DNA of 64,000 nt from contig AZIN01000001.1 of assembly GCA_000511875.1 (NCBI GenBank), positions 1,247,332-1,311,331 of the forward strand, in the 5' to 3' direction. Of the stretch, positions 8,159-19,339 are shown piece by piece. The notes under the pieces were generated by a model. It searched no databases. It was not told where the DNA came from and worked only from the letters and a program-made list of their open reading frames with translations. The first letter of the stretch is position 1, and each line of letters opens with the position of its first letter. The position numbers and the translations under genes were made by a program. This DNA comes from Gammaproteobacteria bacterium MOLA455 (GTDB taxonomy: Bacteria > Pseudomonadota > Gammaproteobacteria > Pseudomonadales > Porticoccaceae).

Positions 8159-8539
8159 ATATAACATCTAACTCTCTACACTTAATTGCTTCTTGCCAAT
8201 ATCAGCAACACGCTGAGCGTGGTCGCTACCGGCGTCCTGCCTATCGCGACACTCGGGCTCCTGCCCATCGTCTACCAATTCCACCACTTGGGCATATAAC
8301 ATCTAACTCTCTACACCTAATTGCTTCTTGCCAATATCAGCAACACGCTGAGCGTGGTCGCTACCGGCGTCCTGCCTATCGCGACACTCGGGCTCCGGCC
8401 CATCGTCTACCAATTCCACCACTTGGGCATATAACATCTAACTCTCTAAACTTAATTGCTTCTTGCCAATATCAGCAACACGCTGAGCGTGGTCGCTACC
8501 GGCGTCCTGCCCATCGTCTACCAATTCCACCACTTAAGC
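8159..8539 (-). repeat. Tandem array of 135/135/111-bp units each carrying a tRNA-Leu 5' half
   Basis: The units are 8159-8293, 8294-8428 and 8429-8539. The first two differ at two bases. The third lacks 24 bp lying between two CCTGCC words, as expected from slippage. Each unit carries the first 24 bases of the adjacent tRNA-Leu gene (plus-strand copies at 8270-8293, 8405-8428 and a diverged one at 8516-8539). The tRNA part is followed by ATGGGC, which can pair with the acceptor strand to form a mini-stem. Each unit also has a CACGC-TCA-GCGTG hairpin. No gene is seen in this 398-base gap between secG and the tRNA; the plus-strand reading frame across it is only open because the unit lengths are multiples of three. 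Confidence 0.93.
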
Positions 8540-8556
8540 ATGTCACAAACTTTGTA

Positions 8557-8907
8557 TTACTGAGGGATTTCAGAGTTTTGCTCTGACTTTGTTTCTACTG
8601 CTGGTATATCCATATCAACTGCCGAATCGAAGGGAATAATTTCCATTTCTGGCAACAGATCAGCATCTACCACTGTTTTATTTTTCGCAATAACCGCGAG
8701 ACTAACACTGGTAACAAAAAAGATTGTCGACAGTATTGCGGTCATTCTGCTGAAGAAGTTCCAGCTGCCGCCACTGCCAAACACGGTTTGTGAACCACCC
8801 GCACCAAATGAAGCTCCCGCCTCCGCGCCCTTACCTTGCTGGACTAAAATAAGCCCGATCAGAACTACGGCGATTAGAAAGTGAAAGATTAAAATAAAAT
8901 TTTCCAT
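8557..8907 (-). CDS. secG: Protein translocase subunit SecG
   Basis: A 116-aa inner-membrane protein of the SecYEG channel. Two membrane helices are visible (about residues 4-22 and 54-73), separated by the conserved glycine-rich loop (QQGKGAEAG then [11 protein letters not shown]). An acidic tail follows, of variable length as is usual for SecG. It starts 2 bases after the tpiA stop on the same strand, so it is read with tpiA, and tRNA-Leu follows downstream after the repeat array. Confidence 0.96.
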   Translation of the reverse strand: MENFILIFHFLIAVVLIGLILVQQGKGAEAGASFGAGGSQTVFGSGGSWNFFSRMTAILSTIFFVTSVSLAVIAKNKTVVDADLLPEMEIIPFDSAVDMDIPAVETKSEQNSEIPQ

Positions 8908-8909
8908 GA

Positions 8910-9653
8910 TTACGCTTCTACCAATTGTGCAATGTTCATAAATTCGTCTGCCTCAAGAGAGGCCCCACCAACCAGTCCACCATTGATGTCTGGCTGCTTA
9001 AATAGTTCTGCTGCATTGCCCTTATTGACGCTGCCGCCATAGAGCAACGTAGTCGATTGCCCCGCTTTACCAAGCTGTATACGGATAGCAGCGTGCACTT
9101 CCTGAGCCTGCTCGGGACTTGCTGTCTCTCCGGTTCCAATTGCCCAAACCGGTTCATAGGCAATCACTGATTGGCAGACTTTATCTAGGCCTACAAGGTC
9201 AATCACTGCGCTAATCTGCTTTGCTATCACTTCAAGCGTCGCATCTTGCTGGCGCTGTGAAAAGCTTTCTCCAACACAGAGGATGGGTATCAATCCCGCA
9301 TTCTGTGCTGCTCTAAATTTTTCAGCAACTATCTGGTCGCTCTCACCTAAAACGGCTCGGCGCTCTGAGTGCCCAACCAAAACATACTTACAACCCTGGT
9401 CTAGCAACATCTCCGCAGAGACTTCACCTGTGTAAGCACCATTAGAGTACTGGGAAACATTTTGCGCACCAATGCTAATACTACTGTCAGCAAGAATATC
9501 GCTGACCGCCGATATATGTAACAACGGCGGAAAAACAATCATCTCTGCAACAGCGTCCTGGAAGCTGTGCTGGCTGAGCTGGGTCGCTAATTTTCGCGCC
9601 GATTCAACTGTGCCGTGCATTTTCCAGTTGCCCGCGATCAGCGGTTTACCCAT
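8910..9653 (-). CDS. tpiA: Triosephosphate isomerase
   Basis: A 247-aa TIM-barrel enzyme that interconverts dihydroxyacetone phosphate and glyceraldehyde 3-phosphate in the cytosol. Visible active-site residues are N9 and K11 (GNWKMHG), H95 (VGHSERR) and E167 ([11 protein letters not shown]), with the phosphate loop LYGGSVN near the C-terminus. Full length, no gaps. It lies between glmM (78-base gap) and secG (2-base gap), the usual arrangement. Confidence 0.98.
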   Translation of the reverse strand: MGKPLIAGNWKMHGTVESARKLATQLSQHSFQDAVAEMIVFPPLLHISAVSDILADSSISIGAQNVSQYSNGAYTGEVSAEMLLDQGCKYVLVGHSERRAVLGESDQIVAEKFRAAQNAGLIPILCVGESFSQRQQDATLEVIAKQISAVIDLVGLDKVCQSVIAYEPVWAIGTGETASPEQAQEVHAAIRIQLGKAGQSTTLLYGGSVNKGNAAELFKQPDINGGLVGGASLEADEFMNIAQLVEA

Positions 9654-9731
9654 CCTGAGTACTCCTTTGAGTGCAGTCCCGCAAAAGGGCGCAAATCCTA
9701 CCCGACTGCAGGCTAAGATACAATAAGCAAA

Positions 9732-11087
9732 TTAGCTTTTAAGTGCCTCTACCCGCTGTTTAACGATTTCAGCAATGGCTGCCGCTAAACTCTCCACCAA
9801 TGCACTGTCTTCACCCTCGACCATCACCCGAATCAGGGGTTCGGTTCCAGAAGGTCTAAGTAAAACACGACCGCGACCTGCAAGCTTTTCTTCAGCCTCG
9901 GCAACGGCACGATTGATCGCTTCATCACCACTGAGGTCGATCTTCTGAGAGAGACGAACATTGATCATTAACATTGGCAGTTTGCTCATGCCATTCTTGA
10001 GTTCACGCAGGGATTTGCCGCTATCGACCACAGCTCTCAAGACCTGAAGCGCCGACACTATGCCATCACCAGTGGTATTGAGGTCACTACAGAGAACATG
10101 GCCAGAGCCTTCACCGCCGAGAACCCAGCGGTGCTCTTTCATTGCCTCAACCACATAGCGGTCGCCGACTTTGGTGCGCACGAAGGGAATATTCATTTCT
10201 GCCAGAGCCAATTCGAGCCCCAGGTTACTCATCTGAGTGCCAGCGACACCATTACAGCCGCCCTGAAACTGATGCCGATGCTGGGCGATAATAAACAATA
10301 ATTCATCGCCATCGACCAGATCACCCTGATCATCGATAAAGAGAACACGATCGCCGTCACCATCAAAGGCAATACCTAGATCTGCCTGATTATCCAATAC
10401 GGCAGAAGACAGCCCGGCAGTGTAGGTTGACCCACATTGATCATTGATATTAAAACCATTGGGCTGATTGCCCATGGTAATAGTGGTGGCGCCCAGCTCT
10501 TTAAAGACTTTTGGACCCACGTCATAAGTTGCGCCATGGGCACAGTCGAGCACCACTTTCATTCCCTGAAGGTTAAACCCAGAGGGCAGACTGCCTTTGC
10601 AAAATTCAACATAACGACCTGCAGCATCGGTAATGCGCCGCGCTTTGCCGAGATAATTCGAGCCATTGGTAAATAGTGGCTGGTCGAGCAAGGCTTCGAT
10701 CTCAAGTTCGATTTCGTCTGACAACTTGTAACCGTCAGCGCCGAAGAACTTAATGCCATTATCTTCTACTGCATTGTGCGAGGCGCTGATAACGATACCG
10801 GCGGCGGCGCGAAAGGTCCGCGTCAGATAGGCGATGGCCGGTGTCGGCATTGGCCCAAGCATATCAACATCGACACCCGCAGCAATCAGTCCAGCTTCAA
10901 GAGCGGACTCAAACATATAACCAGATACTCTGGTGTCTTTACCGATCAATACACGCTTTTTGCCTACGGCATTACGCGTCAGAACCGTACCGGCAGCCCA
11001 GCCAAGCTTAAGGAAAAAATCTGCTGTAATAGGTGCTTCGCCTACACGTCCGCGAATGCCATCGGTACCAAAATACTTTCTCGTCAT
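9732..11087 (-). CDS. glmM: Phosphoglucosamine mutase
   Basis: A 451-aa alpha-D-phosphohexomutase that converts glucosamine 6-phosphate to glucosamine 1-phosphate for UDP-GlcNAc, feeding peptidoglycan and LPS. The phosphoserine motif SASHN is at 101-105 (S103), the metal loop DGDGDR at 242-247, the sugar motif GEGSGH near 325-330, and the phosphate site RPSGTEP near the C-terminus. Odd point: the residue after SASHN is Ala106 where the family usually has Pro. It starts 2 bases after the folP stop. Confidence 0.98.
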   Translation of the reverse strand: MTRKYFGTDGIRGRVGEAPITADFFLKLGWAAGTVLTRNAVGKKRVLIGKDTRVSGYMFESALEAGLIAAGVDVDMLGPMPTPAIAYLTRTFRAAAGIVISASHNAVEDNGIKFFGADGYKLSDEIELEIEALLDQPLFTNGSNYLGKARRITDAAGRYVEFCKGSLPSGFNLQGMKVVLDCAHGATYDVGPKVFKELGATTITMGNQPNGFNINDQCGSTYTAGLSSAVLDNQADLGIAFDGDGDRVLFIDDQGDLVDGDELLFIIAQHRHQFQGGCNGVAGTQMSNLGLELALAEMNIPFVRTKVGDRYVVEAMKEHRWVLGGEGSGHVLCSDLNTTGDGIVSALQVLRAVVDSGKSLRELKNGMSKLPMLMINVRLSQKIDLSGDEAINRAVAEAEEKLAGRGRVLLRPSGTEPLIRVMVEGEDSALVESLAAAIAEIVKQRVEALKS

Positions 11088-11089
11088 AG

Positions 11090-11980
11090 TTAAATTATCC
11101 CTTTCTTAAAATCTACTGTGCGCTGCCAGACAGTTAATGCCTGCACCGTCTCGCGCACATCATGCACACGCAGTATGATTCCATTTGAGCAACCGATCTG
11201 CGCTCGTCGCTGAGCAACTGACTGGGCCATCAAAAGCGCCATGGTAACACTTCCAATCAGTCTATTATCTACACTTGAATTAATTAACTGACCGATCATA
11301 GTCTTCCGAGAAACACCCAACAGCAGGCTCTGACCTGTATCCACAAAGCGGTCCAGAGAGCCGGACAATGCCAGATTGTGCTCAAGGGTCTTACCAAAAC
11401 CAAATCCGGGATCCAGCAGTATCTGTTCACTGGCAATCCCAACATCTAAGCAGGCTTGCTTGCGCTGCTGTAAAAAATGTAATACTTCAGTGACCACGTC
11501 AGTGTAGACGGGATTTGCCTGCATGCTATCTGGCTGATTTTGCATATGCATCAAACAGACAGGCAATCCAGAGGCTGCAGCAGCCTGAAGAGCCCCCTCG
11601 CGCTGCAGAGCACGGACATCATTAAGTAGATGGACACCGGCCTTTGAGGCCTCTGTAATCACCTGTGCAGTGCTGGTATCCACTGAGATCAGAGCATCAA
11701 ATCTTGCACTGACGGCCTGGACAACAGGCAACACCCTATCTAACTCCTGCTGAGTCGAAACCGGTGAGGCTCCAGGGCGCGTCGATTCACCGCCAATATC
11801 AATAATATCTGCACCGTCGGCCAACATGGATTCCACTGTCTGCAGGGTTTTATCCAGATCGACTTTTTCACCGACGCAGAGCTGGCCCCCGTCGGAGAAG
11901 GAGTCGGGGGTAATATTGACAATACCCATCACCGCGGGGCGGGATAGATCCAGTGTTTTATTGCCACATATAAGCGTCAT
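11090..11980 (-). CDS. folP: Dihydropteroate synthase
   Basis: A 296-aa TIM-barrel enzyme that joins 6-hydroxymethyl-dihydropterin diphosphate with p-aminobenzoate in folate synthesis. Visible motifs are [15 protein letters not shown] near the N-terminus, [11 protein letters not shown], a DPGFGFGKT motif, and [10 protein letters not shown] chose the ATG at 11980, which has AGGA 6-8 bases before it. A further upstream ATG at 12013 lies inside the loop of the ftsH terminator and would add 11 residues unlike the family. It is followed by glmM after 2 bases. Confidence 0.96.
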   Translation of the reverse strand: MTLICGNKTLDLSRPAVMGIVNITPDSFSDGGQLCVGEKVDLDKTLQTVESMLADGADIIDIGGESTRPGASPVSTQQELDRVLPVVQAVSARFDALISVDTSTAQVITEASKAGVHLLNDVRALQREGALQAAAASGLPVCLMHMQNQPDSMQANPVYTDVVTEVLHFLQQRKQACLDVGIASEQILLDPGFGFGKTLEHNLALSGSLDRFVDTGQSLLLGVSRKTMIGQLINSSVDNRLIGSVTMALLMAQSVAQRRAQIGCSNGIILRVHDVRETVQALTVWQRTVDFKKGII

Positions 11981-11993
11981 TGCATTCCTAAAA

Positions 11994-12028
11994 GTAAAAA
12001 GCCCCGCAACCATTACGGCGGCGAGGCT
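11994..12028 (-). terminator. Rho-independent terminator between ftsH and folP
   Basis: Read on the minus strand, AGCCTCGC and GCGGGGCT pair (one G-T) around a short loop and are followed by TTTTTAC. It lies between the ftsH stop and the folP start, so it may separate the two units or act as a partial attenuator. Confidence 0.7.
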
Positions 12029-12045
12029 ATGCTTGCTCTAGCGAG

Positions 12046-13986
12046 TTAGGCTTCTTCTACGGGGCCGCCAATGGGGCCCTCTTTGGCTGGCTCTTTCACA
12101 GGTTCTTTAGAGGCCTCTTCAGTGGATCCAGCAGACTGCTTACCTGCGCCTGAATCCGAATCATTATCATCCCAATGCTTTGGCGGACGGACTTTGCGTC
12201 TATGCATTAAGTCGTCAACCTGATCAGCATCAATGGTTTCAAACTCCATCAAGGCGTCTTTCATTGACTCGAGAATATCGCGATTATCTTCAAGCAGCGT
12301 CTTGGCCTGTTTATAGGCGTCGTCCAAGATAGCGCGAACTTCTAAGTCGATCTGACGCGAAGTGTCTTCTGAGTAGTGGGCATTGCCGCCACCAGGATTT
12401 TGCGCTTCATCTTCACCGTAGAGCACCGGGCCCATGGTCTCGCTGAGCCCCCATTTCGTGACCATATTGCGCGCCATCTGAGTGGCCCGCTCAATATCAT
12501 TGGAGGCACCTGTGGTAACCCCATCCAAGCCACCAATCAACTCTTCCGCAAGACGCCCGCCAAACAGGCTGCAGAGCTGACTAAATAGCTGACGTCGGCT
12601 CATGCTGTAGCGATCTTCTTCGGGCAGGTACTGGGTTACACCCAGGGCACGGCCGCGGGGGATAATAGTGACCTTGTGCACTGGATCGTGTTCGGGAACT
12701 AGCTTGCCGATAATCGCATGGCCGGCTTCGTGATAGGCGGTATTGGCCTTCTCTTTATCGGACATGACCATGGAGCGGCGCTCGGCGCCCATCATGATTT
12801 TGTCTCGGGCTTGCTCAAACTCTTCCATACCGACTACGCGACGCTTGCCGCGAGCGGAAAATAGCGCCGCTTCATTGATCAAGTTAGCCAGATCGGCGCC
12901 AGAGAAACCGGGAGTACCGCGGGCAATGACACTTAATTTAACACTTTCATCTATAGGCACTTTGCGTGCGTGCACTTTAAGAATCTGTTCGCGACCACGA
13001 ATATCTGGCAGGCTGACATAGACCTGGCGATCAAAGCGACCGGGGCGCAGTAAGGCTTTATCCAACACGTCGGGACGGTTGGTTGCAGCAATAACGATAA
13101 CGCCTTCATTGCCTTCAAAGCCATCCATTTCCACCAGCAACTGGTTTAACGTCTGCTCCCGCTCGTCGTTACCGCCACCATAACCACCGCCACGATGGCG
13201 ACCGACAGCATCGATCTCATCGATAAAGATAATGCACGGCGCTTGCTTCTTGGCCTGCTCAAACATATCCCGCACGCGCGCGGCGCCTACACCGACGAAC
13301 ATTTCGACAAAGTCAGAACCGGAAATTGAGAAGAACGGCACCTTGGCTTCACCGGCAATCGCTTTCGCCAGCAGCGTTTTACCTGTACCCGGGGGGCCGA
13401 CCATTAATACGCCCTTGGGGATACGTCCGCCAAGGCGTTGAAATCTAGTGGGGTCACTGAGGAAATCAACCAGTTCGCTAACATCCTCCTTGGCTTCATC
13501 GACACCGGCCACATCGGCAAATGTAGTACTAATCTGGTCGCTATTGAGCAGCTTGGCTTTGCTCTTACCAAAGCTCATGGGACCGCCCTTGCCACCGGCA
13601 CCGCCCTGCATTTGACGCATAAAGAAGACAAAGATTGCCAGAATTAATAATATCGGAAAGGCTGCGACCAGCAGCTGAGAGAGCAGACTAGGTGTCTCAG
13701 GCTCTTTACCCACCACTTGGACATTGTGATTGAGCAGGTCATCCATCAAGCCGGGATCTTGAACATTTGGCCGCACGGTCTTGAAGGTTGAACCATCGAG
13801 ACGCACGCCTTCGATAATCAAACCACTAATGGAAACACTTGAGACGCGTTCGTTTTGCACATCGGTCACGAATTCCGAGTAGATGATCTCATTTTCCACT
13901 TCTTTTGGCGTGAAGCTATTGAAAACAGACATCAAAATGGCGGCCAAAACCAACCACACAACCAAATTTTTAACCAAATCGTTCAA
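12046..13986 (-). CDS. ftsH: ATP-dependent zinc metalloprotease FtsH
   Basis: A 646-aa membrane-anchored AAA+ protease that degrades misfolded membrane proteins and regulators such as LpxC and sigma-32. Two membrane helices (about 7-24 and 103-122) flank a periplasmic region. Walker A GPPGTGKT is at 197-204, Walker [10 protein letters not shown] at about 252-260, the SRH with ATNRPDVLD at about 301-309, and the zinc site HEAGH at 419-423. The C-terminal tail is acidic and Pro-rich. It is preceded 10 bases upstream by rlmE on the same strand, the normal arrangement. Confidence 0.98.
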   Translation of the reverse strand: MNDLVKNLVVWLVLAAILMSVFNSFTPKEVENEIIYSEFVTDVQNERVSSVSISGLIIEGVRLDGSTFKTVRPNVQDPGLMDDLLNHNVQVVGKEPETPSLLSQLLVAAFPILLILAIFVFFMRQMQGGAGGKGGPMSFGKSKAKLLNSDQISTTFADVAGVDEAKEDVSELVDFLSDPTRFQRLGGRIPKGVLMVGPPGTGKTLLAKAIAGEAKVPFFSISGSDFVEMFVGVGAARVRDMFEQAKKQAPCIIFIDEIDAVGRHRGGGYGGGNDEREQTLNQLLVEMDGFEGNEGVIVIAATNRPDVLDKALLRPGRFDRQVYVSLPDIRGREQILKVHARKVPIDESVKLSVIARGTPGFSGADLANLINEAALFSARGKRRVVGMEEFEQARDKIMMGAERRSMVMSDKEKANTAYHEAGHAIIGKLVPEHDPVHKVTIIPRGRALGVTQYLPEEDRYSMSRRQLFSQLCSLFGGRLAEELIGGLDGVTTGASNDIERATQMARNMVTKWGLSETMGPVLYGEDEAQNPGGGNAHYSEDTSRQIDLEVRAILDDAYKQAKTLLEDNRDILESMKDALMEFETIDADQVDDLMHRRKVRPPKHWDDNDSDSGAGKQSAGSTEEASKEPVKEPAKEGPIGGPVEEA

Positions 13987-13996
13987 GTTATTATCC

Positions 13997-14620
13997 TCAT
14001 AAGCAGGCTTTTAAGCCCTTGGCAACCATGTAGACTTCCCGAGATTTTGATCTCGAGGCGTCGGGCTTTCGCATACTGACTCTATCAAACAATGTTCTAA
14101 CGTGTCGCACAAACTCATCGAATCCCTCTCCCTGGAAAAGTTTGGCAATAAAAACACCTTCTGGCTTCATAACTTTGCAGGCTAGATCTACAGCTAGCTC
14201 GACCAAATAGATGCTGGTGGGCTGATCTACTGCCTTACTACCTGTTAAGTTGGGGGCCATATCCGAAATTACAAGGTCAACAGGCCGTTTATCGATTAGC
14301 CCTAGGAGCTCCTGTAATATTTTATCTTCGGTAAAATCGCCGAGAATAAAGTCAACGCCGGCAATACCGTCCATGGGCAACAGATCTAGCGCATGAACAC
14401 GACCTTCATGACCCACTAAGTCCATCGCCACCTGAGACCATCCACCTGGGGCTGCTCCTAGGTCTACGACGGTCATGCCAGGGCGGATCAAGCGATCCTT
14501 CTCAATGATCTCAAGTAATTTATAGCTTGCGCGGGAGCGATAGCCATCCTTCTGTGACATTTGCACATAAGGGTCTTTCACATGTTGTTTTATCCAACTA
14601 CGATTTTTCGATTTCGCCAT
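13997..14620 (-). CDS. rlmE: 23S rRNA 2'-O-ribose U2552 methyltransferase
   Basis: A 207-aa SAM-dependent methyltransferase (RrmJ/FtsJ) acting on the 50S subunit. The cofactor site [13 protein letters not shown] is at about 48-60, the catalytic region [10 protein letters not shown] near 123-132 and a conserved [11 protein letters not shown] near 166. The usual lysine-aspartate-lysine-glutamate set appears present. It is upstream of ftsH and divergent from yhbY, with 48 bases between the start codons. Confidence 0.97.
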   Translation of the reverse strand: MAKSKNRSWIKQHVKDPYVQMSQKDGYRSRASYKLLEIIEKDRLIRPGMTVVDLGAAPGGWSQVAMDLVGHEGRVHALDLLPMDGIAGVDFILGDFTEDKILQELLGLIDKRPVDLVISDMAPNLTGSKAVDQPTSIYLVELAVDLACKVMKPEGVFIAKLFQGEGFDEFVRHVRTLFDRVSMRKPDASRSKSREVYMVAKGLKACL

Positions 14621-14668
14621 GGGGTTGTTTTAGCTAGAATGGCCGACCTTTAAAGTGAGTCGTGCATT

Positions 14669-14971
14669 ATGACAAGTTCCAACGCGGATAAAAAACATTT
14701 ACGTCGATTAGGCCATAATCTTAAGCCTGTAGTGACAGTAGCCGGTAATGGTCTCACCGAAAACGTCACTAATGAAATCGAACGCGCCCTTACCGACCAT
14801 GAATTAATTAAGATTAAGCTGGTCGCTGAAGATCGTGATGCCAAAAAAGCTCTGACAGACACGATTTGCACTAGCCACAGCGCGACGCTTGTGCAATCCA
14901 TCGGCCATATGCTACTCATATACCGCAAAGCCAAGACGCCAGATCCACGGCTATCTAACTTATTGCGCTGA
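14669..14971 (+). CDS. yhbY: RNA-binding protein YhbY (CRM domain)
   Basis: A 100-aa single CRM-domain protein associated with 50S precursor assembly. The family pattern is visible: LRRLGHNLKPVVTVAGNGLT at about 12-31 with the GxxG-like turn, and a C-terminal GHMLLIYRK strand. It is divergent from rlmE, which is also a ribosome-assembly gene, and the pair is normally adjacent. Confidence 0.95.
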   Translation: MTSSNADKKHLRRLGHNLKPVVTVAGNGLTENVTNEIERALTDHELIKIKLVAEDRDAKKALTDTICTSHSATLVQSIGHMLLIYRKAKTPDPRLSNLLR

Positions 14972-15029
14972 ATTACTGAATTTTTGTGCCATAATCTTCG
15001 GTCATACCAGTAAAAATTGAGAGACAGGC

Positions 15030-16184
15030 GTGACCTCAAATCGCACAGTGAATCTTATTATTCGTTACCTTGGCAAACCCATATTAGTCGGCCTGTGCGC
15101 AGCTGCATTGATACTACTGGTGTTCCCTGAGATTCGCCAGCAGGGCAATGGCGCTGAAGAGTCGTCGATCGACCTCGATCGCCGCAGCCACGGCAACGAG
15201 TGGACAGGGCCAGTCTCCTACTCCCACGCAGTGAAGCGCGCCGCACCTTCTGTAGTAAATATATATACGCGAACTATAACCAAGCCTTCTAACCACCCAC
15301 TGCTCGACGACCCCTACTTTCGACGTCTATTTAATAATCAACAGCAACGCATTCAGTCCTCCCTCGGCTCCGGCGTAATCATGCAGGAAGATGGCTTTAT
15401 GCTGACCAACAATCATGTTATCGATGGTGCTGACCAGATATTGGTGCTGCTCTACGATGGTCGCGAAGCCCCTGCCATTGTGGTGGGTAAAGATCCAGAA
15501 ACTGACCTAGCAGTCTTAAAGATTGAAGCCGATAACCTGCAGCCTATCTCTCTGGGCGAACCAACCCAAGCTCAAATTGGCGATGTGGTGCTGGCGATAG
15601 GCAATCCCTACGGCGTAGGCCAAACAGTTACTCAAGGTATTGTCAGCGCTACTGGCCGCAATGGCCTCGGGCTCAATACCTTTGAGAACTTTATTCAAAC
15701 CGATGCCGACATCAATCCCGGTAACTCAGGTGGCGCACTGGTCGATAGCTACGGCAATTTGCTCGGCATCAATACGGCAATTCTCAATCAGGTTGGTTCA
15801 GCAGGTATTGGTTTTGCCATTCCAGCTGATACTGCGGAGAAAGTGCTCAACGATATTATTAGCTACGGCTATGTAGTGCGCGGCTGGCTGGGTATGGATG
15901 CTTTCCCCTTGACGCAACCAATTGCCAAGCGCCTGAACTTGCCCATCTACCAAGGACTGCTAGTGCGAGCGATTTACAATGGCAGTCCAGCTTTTCTGGT
16001 GGGCATTCAGCCAGGAGATATAGTAGTCAAAATTAATAATGAACCGGTCACCGACCGCCAGACCAGTATCAGCCAGATTGCCGATGTGGCGCCTGGCGCG
16101 CCGATTGAATTAGAAATTTGGCGTCAGGGTGCGACCTTTGCCGTAACTGCTGTTGCGGGTATTCGGCCCACTAGCCCGCTCTAG
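15030..16184 (+). CDS. degS: DegS/AlgW-type periplasmic serine protease
   Basis: A 384-aa HtrA-family protease anchored by one N-terminal membrane helix (about 17-33). The catalytic triad is H129 (LTNNHV), D159 (DPETDLAVLK) and S233 (INPGNSGGAL), followed by a single PDZ domain (about 285-375). One PDZ plus a membrane anchor is the DegS/AlgW pattern; these proteases sense misfolded porins and cut the anti-sigma-E factor RseA/MucA. The start codon is GTG, with a weak GAGACAGG site upstream. It is convergent with hisC, as near algW in Pseudomonas. Confidence 0.93.
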   Translation: MTSNRTVNLIIRYLGKPILVGLCAAALILLVFPEIRQQGNGAEESSIDLDRRSHGNEWTGPVSYSHAVKRAAPSVVNIYTRTITKPSNHPLLDDPYFRRLFNNQQQRIQSSLGSGVIMQEDGFMLTNNHVIDGADQILVLLYDGREAPAIVVGKDPETDLAVLKIEADNLQPISLGEPTQAQIGDVVLAIGNPYGVGQTVTQGIVSATGRNGLGLNTFENFIQTDADINPGNSGGALVDSYGNLLGINTAILNQVGSAGIGFAIPADTAEKVLNDIISYGYVVRGWLGMDAFPLTQPIAKRLNLPIYQGLLVRAIYNGSPAFLVGIQPGDIVVKINNEPVTDRQTSISQIADVAPGAPIELEIWRQGATFAVTAVAGIRPTSPL

Positions 16185-16234
16185 ATAAAGCGCTTCATAA
16201 AACAGTCTACAAAAACGGCTGTTCAAAGGCAGTT

Positions 16235-17299
16235 CTAGCCAATAATCTCCCCCAAGGCATCAATCAACTGTTGGTTTTGCTCTGGCGTGCCCACAGTAAT
16301 GCGCAAAAATTCACTGAGCCGCGGTTTATTAAAGTGACGGATAATAATATTTTTATCTCTCAGGGATTGCGTTAGAGCCAAACCATTCTGATCAGAGTGT
16401 CGGGCGAGCACAAAATTCGCTGATGAGGGCAGCACGTCAAAACCGAGCACCTTAAGCTGCTCAACTATCCATTCGCGACTAGAGATCACCTTCTCACGCA
16501 TGGCCGCAAAATAGTCCGGATCATTAAAAGAAGCGATGGCTGCAGCCAACTGAACATGGCCAAGGGGGTAGGAGTTAAAACTATTTTTAATTCGCTCCAG
16601 CCCTTCAATTAATACCTTCGAGCCCATGGCATAACCAATTCTCATGCCCGCCAATGAGCGCGACTTAGACATGGTTTGCACAACCAGTAGATTGTCATAT
16701 TGGCCTATTAAACTGACAGCGCTAGATCCGGCCTCAGCAAAGTCAATATAGGCTTCATCCACCACCACCACAGAATCTCTGTTGTCTTGAAGCAAAGCCT
16801 CGATGGCATCAAGGCCCAGCAGTCTGCCAGTGGGTGCGTTGGGATTAGGGAAAATAATTCCGCCATTTGCACGACGATAGCCCTCTAAATCGAGACTGTA
16901 ATCATCGGCCAGCGGTACCTTACTAAATTCAATACCGTAGAGGCCGCAGTAGACAGGGTAAAAACTGTAGCTTATGTCAGGATATAAGATTGGCTGCGTC
17001 TGGCGAAACAGGCCATTAAATACATGCGCCAAAACTTCATCAGAGCCATTGCCAACAAACACCTGTTCCGGTGTCAGCTGAAAATAATCAGCGAGAGTTT
17101 GCTTAAGCTGATCCGCGTTGGAAGGCGGATAGAGACGCAAGTCATCGTTCACCGCACTTTCCATGGCCTGCATCACGGCTGGCGAGGGCGGATAGGGGTT
17201 CTCATTGGTATTTAGCTTGGTGAGATTGGCATTCGCAGGTTGCTCACCCGGAACATAGGGCTCTAACCCAATGACAAAATCACTCCAGAACTTACTCAT
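16235..17299 (-). CDS. hisC: Histidinol-phosphate aminotransferase
   Basis: A 354-aa class I/II PLP enzyme that transaminates imidazole-acetol phosphate to L-histidinol phosphate. The family motifs are visible: [11 protein letters not shown] at the start, [12 protein letters not shown], the FPNPNAPTG segment, [10 protein letters not shown] and the PLP lysine in [15 protein letters not shown] chose the ATG at 17299, which has AGAAG just upstream; an ATG 15 bases earlier is also possible. It follows hisD in one unit. Confidence 0.96.
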   Translation of the reverse strand: MSKFWSDFVIGLEPYVPGEQPANANLTKLNTNENPYPPSPAVMQAMESAVNDDLRLYPPSNADQLKQTLADYFQLTPEQVFVGNGSDEVLAHVFNGLFRQTQPILYPDISYSFYPVYCGLYGIEFSKVPLADDYSLDLEGYRRANGGIIFPNPNAPTGRLLGLDAIEALLQDNRDSVVVVDEAYIDFAEAGSSAVSLIGQYDNLLVVQTMSKSRSLAGMRIGYAMGSKVLIEGLERIKNSFNSYPLGHVQLAAAIASFNDPDYFAAMREKVISSREWIVEQLKVLGFDVLPSSANFVLARHSDQNGLALTQSLRDKNIIIRHFNKPRLSEFLRITVGTPEQNQQLIDALGEIIG

Positions 17300-17339
17300 A
17301 TTTTCTTCTCGCATTAGCTTGTCAGTCTAGCCTGTCATT

Positions 17340-18653
17340 CTAGCCACGAATTCGATATTCCGCAGACCGCGCGTGGGCTGTCAAGGACTCACCGCGACCC
17401 AAGACCGAGGCCACTTTGCCAAGATCAGAGGCACCCTGCTCAGAACAGAAAATCAGCGAACTGCGCTTCTGAAAATCATAGACACCCAATGGCGAAGAAA
17501 AACGCGCAGTGGATGAGGTTGGCAACACATGGTTGGGACCAGCACAGTAATCACCCAATGCCTCGGCGGTATGGCGCCCCATAAAAATAGCCCCAGCGTG
17601 ACGAATTTTTGGCAGCCATGCTTCAGGATCGGCAACAGACAATTCCAGATGCTCTGGAGCAATTCGATTGATCAACTCTATGGCTTCATCGGCATCGCGC
17701 ACTTCGATCAGCGCGCCGCGGCGCTCCAGAGACTGACGAATAATTTCGCTGCGTTCCATCTCAGGTAACAATTTGGTCATGCTGCTGTGGACTGCCGCTA
17801 TATAGTCGGCATCCCAAGAGACAAAGATTGCCTGAGCATCTTCATCGTGTTCGGCTTGAGAGAACAGGTCCATAGCAATCCAATCAGGATCGGTGTCGCC
17901 ATCGCAGACCACCAGAATTTCACTGGGCCCGGCAACCATATCCAACCCAACCAATCCAAATACCATTCGCTTAGCCGTGGCGACATAGATATTGCCGGGG
18001 CCAACAATTTTATCCACTTTAGGGACAGTTTCAGTGCCATAGGCGAGCGCGGCAATAGCCTGCGCGCCACCAATAGTGAACACCTGATCGACGCCGGCAA
18101 TGGCTGCAGCGGCGAGCACCATAGGACTGAGTTCACCGTCCGGGGCGGGCACCATCATAATCACTTCACCCACACCGGCAACGCGAGCCGGAATGCAGTT
18201 CATTAGAACAGATGAGGGATAGCTTGCTTTGCCTCCTGGCACGTAAATACCGACACGATCTAGCGGTGTGATCTGTTGCCCGAGAATGCTGCCATCGGCT
18301 TCCTGATAGCGCCAAGAGGGCTGCTCCTGGTGGTTGTGGTAGTCTCGAATGCGCTCTGCAGCTCTCTCTAGCGCGTTCCGCGTCGCTACATCTATAGATT
18401 CAAGTGCTTGCTGAAGTTGGTCCTGCCCTATCACTAACTGACTGACTTCTTCAATCTGACGACGATCAAAGCGATTAGTCAGATCAATTAACGCCTGATC
18501 ACCCTGAGCTTTGACCTGGCGCAGAATTGCGATGACCGCGTCTTCCACAGCATTGTCTGAAACCAGATCCCAGGCGATCAGCTCACTCAGGGTTTGGTCA
18601 AAATTTTCGTCGCTGGTAGACAGCTTCTTGATGGCACATTTGTCGCTGATCAT
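17340..18653 (-). CDS. hisD: Histidinol dehydrogenase
   Basis: A 437-aa NAD-dependent zinc enzyme that oxidises L-histidinol in two steps to L-histidine. Visible features are the signature around [12 protein letters not shown], the metal and substrate region with [11 protein letters not shown] and the catalytic IAPEHLELS segment near residue 330. Full length. It overlaps the hisG stop by 4 bases (ATGA), so the two are translationally coupled. Confidence 0.98.
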   Translation of the reverse strand: MISDKCAIKKLSTSDENFDQTLSELIAWDLVSDNAVEDAVIAILRQVKAQGDQALIDLTNRFDRRQIEEVSQLVIGQDQLQQALESIDVATRNALERAAERIRDYHNHQEQPSWRYQEADGSILGQQITPLDRVGIYVPGGKASYPSSVLMNCIPARVAGVGEVIMMVPAPDGELSPMVLAAAAIAGVDQVFTIGGAQAIAALAYGTETVPKVDKIVGPGNIYVATAKRMVFGLVGLDMVAGPSEILVVCDGDTDPDWIAMDLFSQAEHDEDAQAIFVSWDADYIAAVHSSMTKLLPEMERSEIIRQSLERRGALIEVRDADEAIELINRIAPEHLELSVADPEAWLPKIRHAGAIFMGRHTAEALGDYCAGPNHVLPTSSTARFSSPLGVYDFQKRSSLIFCSEQGASDLGKVASVLGRGESLTAHARSAEYRIRG

Positions 18654-19285
18654 GAATTGTTCTCCACCGCCTCTCTCAGTGCATCGACAATGTCCTGCAC
18701 TTGAGAAAATTTGGTTTTCATCGACGCCTTGTTGACGATTAGGCGCGAGCTGATTTCGGCGATCTCGTCTCTGGCCTCAAGACCGTTGGCGCGCAAAGTA
18801 TTGCCTGTGTCCACTATATCAACAATCTCCTGGGCCAGATCCAGTATCGGCGCCAACTCCATCGCCCCATAGAGCTTGATCAAATCAGCCTGACGGCCCT
18901 GCTGAGCGTAGTATTCACGAGCAACATTGATATATTTGGTGGCAACGCGCAGCCTGCTGTGCTGCTGGGTTGTACCCACAGGTACGGCAGTCATTAACTT
19001 GCAACGCGCTATTCCCAGATCAAGCGGCTCATAGTAGCCATCCCCTTGATGCTCAAGCAGCATATCTTTACCTGCCACCCCCAGATCTGCAGCACCAAAT
19101 TGCACATAGGTGGTTACATCTGAGCCACGCAAAATAATCAACCGGACATTGTCACGATTAGTCGGAAACACCAGCTTGCGACTGGTGAAGACATCCTCTG
19201 CCGGCACGATTCCGGCGCGGGCCAGAAGTGGAAGAGTTTCTTTTAATATGCGTCCCTTGGTCAGGGCGATAGTTATCTGGGTCAT
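18650..19285 (-). CDS. hisG: ATP phosphoribosyltransferase, short (HisZ-dependent) form
   Basis: A 211-aa catalytic subunit of the first step of histidine synthesis, joining ATP and PRPP. The N-terminal [15 protein letters not shown] and the later [14 protein letters not shown] loop are the family motifs. It lacks the C-terminal ACT-like regulatory domain of long HisG (about 290-300 aa), so by family knowledge it needs HisZ for feedback control. hisZ is not in the window. Confidence 0.97.
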   Translation of the reverse strand: MTQITIALTKGRILKETLPLLARAGIVPAEDVFTSRKLVFPTNRDNVRLIILRGSDVTTYVQFGAADLGVAGKDMLLEHQGDGYYEPLDLGIARCKLMTAVPVGTTQQHSRLRVATKYINVAREYYAQQGRQADLIKLYGAMELAPILDLAQEIVDIVDTGNTLRANGLEARDEIAEISSRLIVNKASMKTKFSQVQDIVDALREAVENNS

Positions 19286-19339
19286 TAGCCTTTCTGCTTT
19301 TACTATTCGTTATGCTCAGTGGTTACGTCTACTGAGCTA

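Noticed and set aside
8159-8539. Possible CRISPR array
   Set aside because: The repeats are contiguous with no unique spacers, and they match the tRNA gene.
8068-8586. 172-codon plus-strand reading frame over the tRNA-Leu/repeat region
   Set aside because: It translates the antisense of the tRNA and its copies; it is open only because the 135- and 111-bp units are multiples of three. No homologous-looking protein.
16185-16234. Terminator between degS and hisC
   Set aside because: Only a five-base stem with a long loop; too weak to support.
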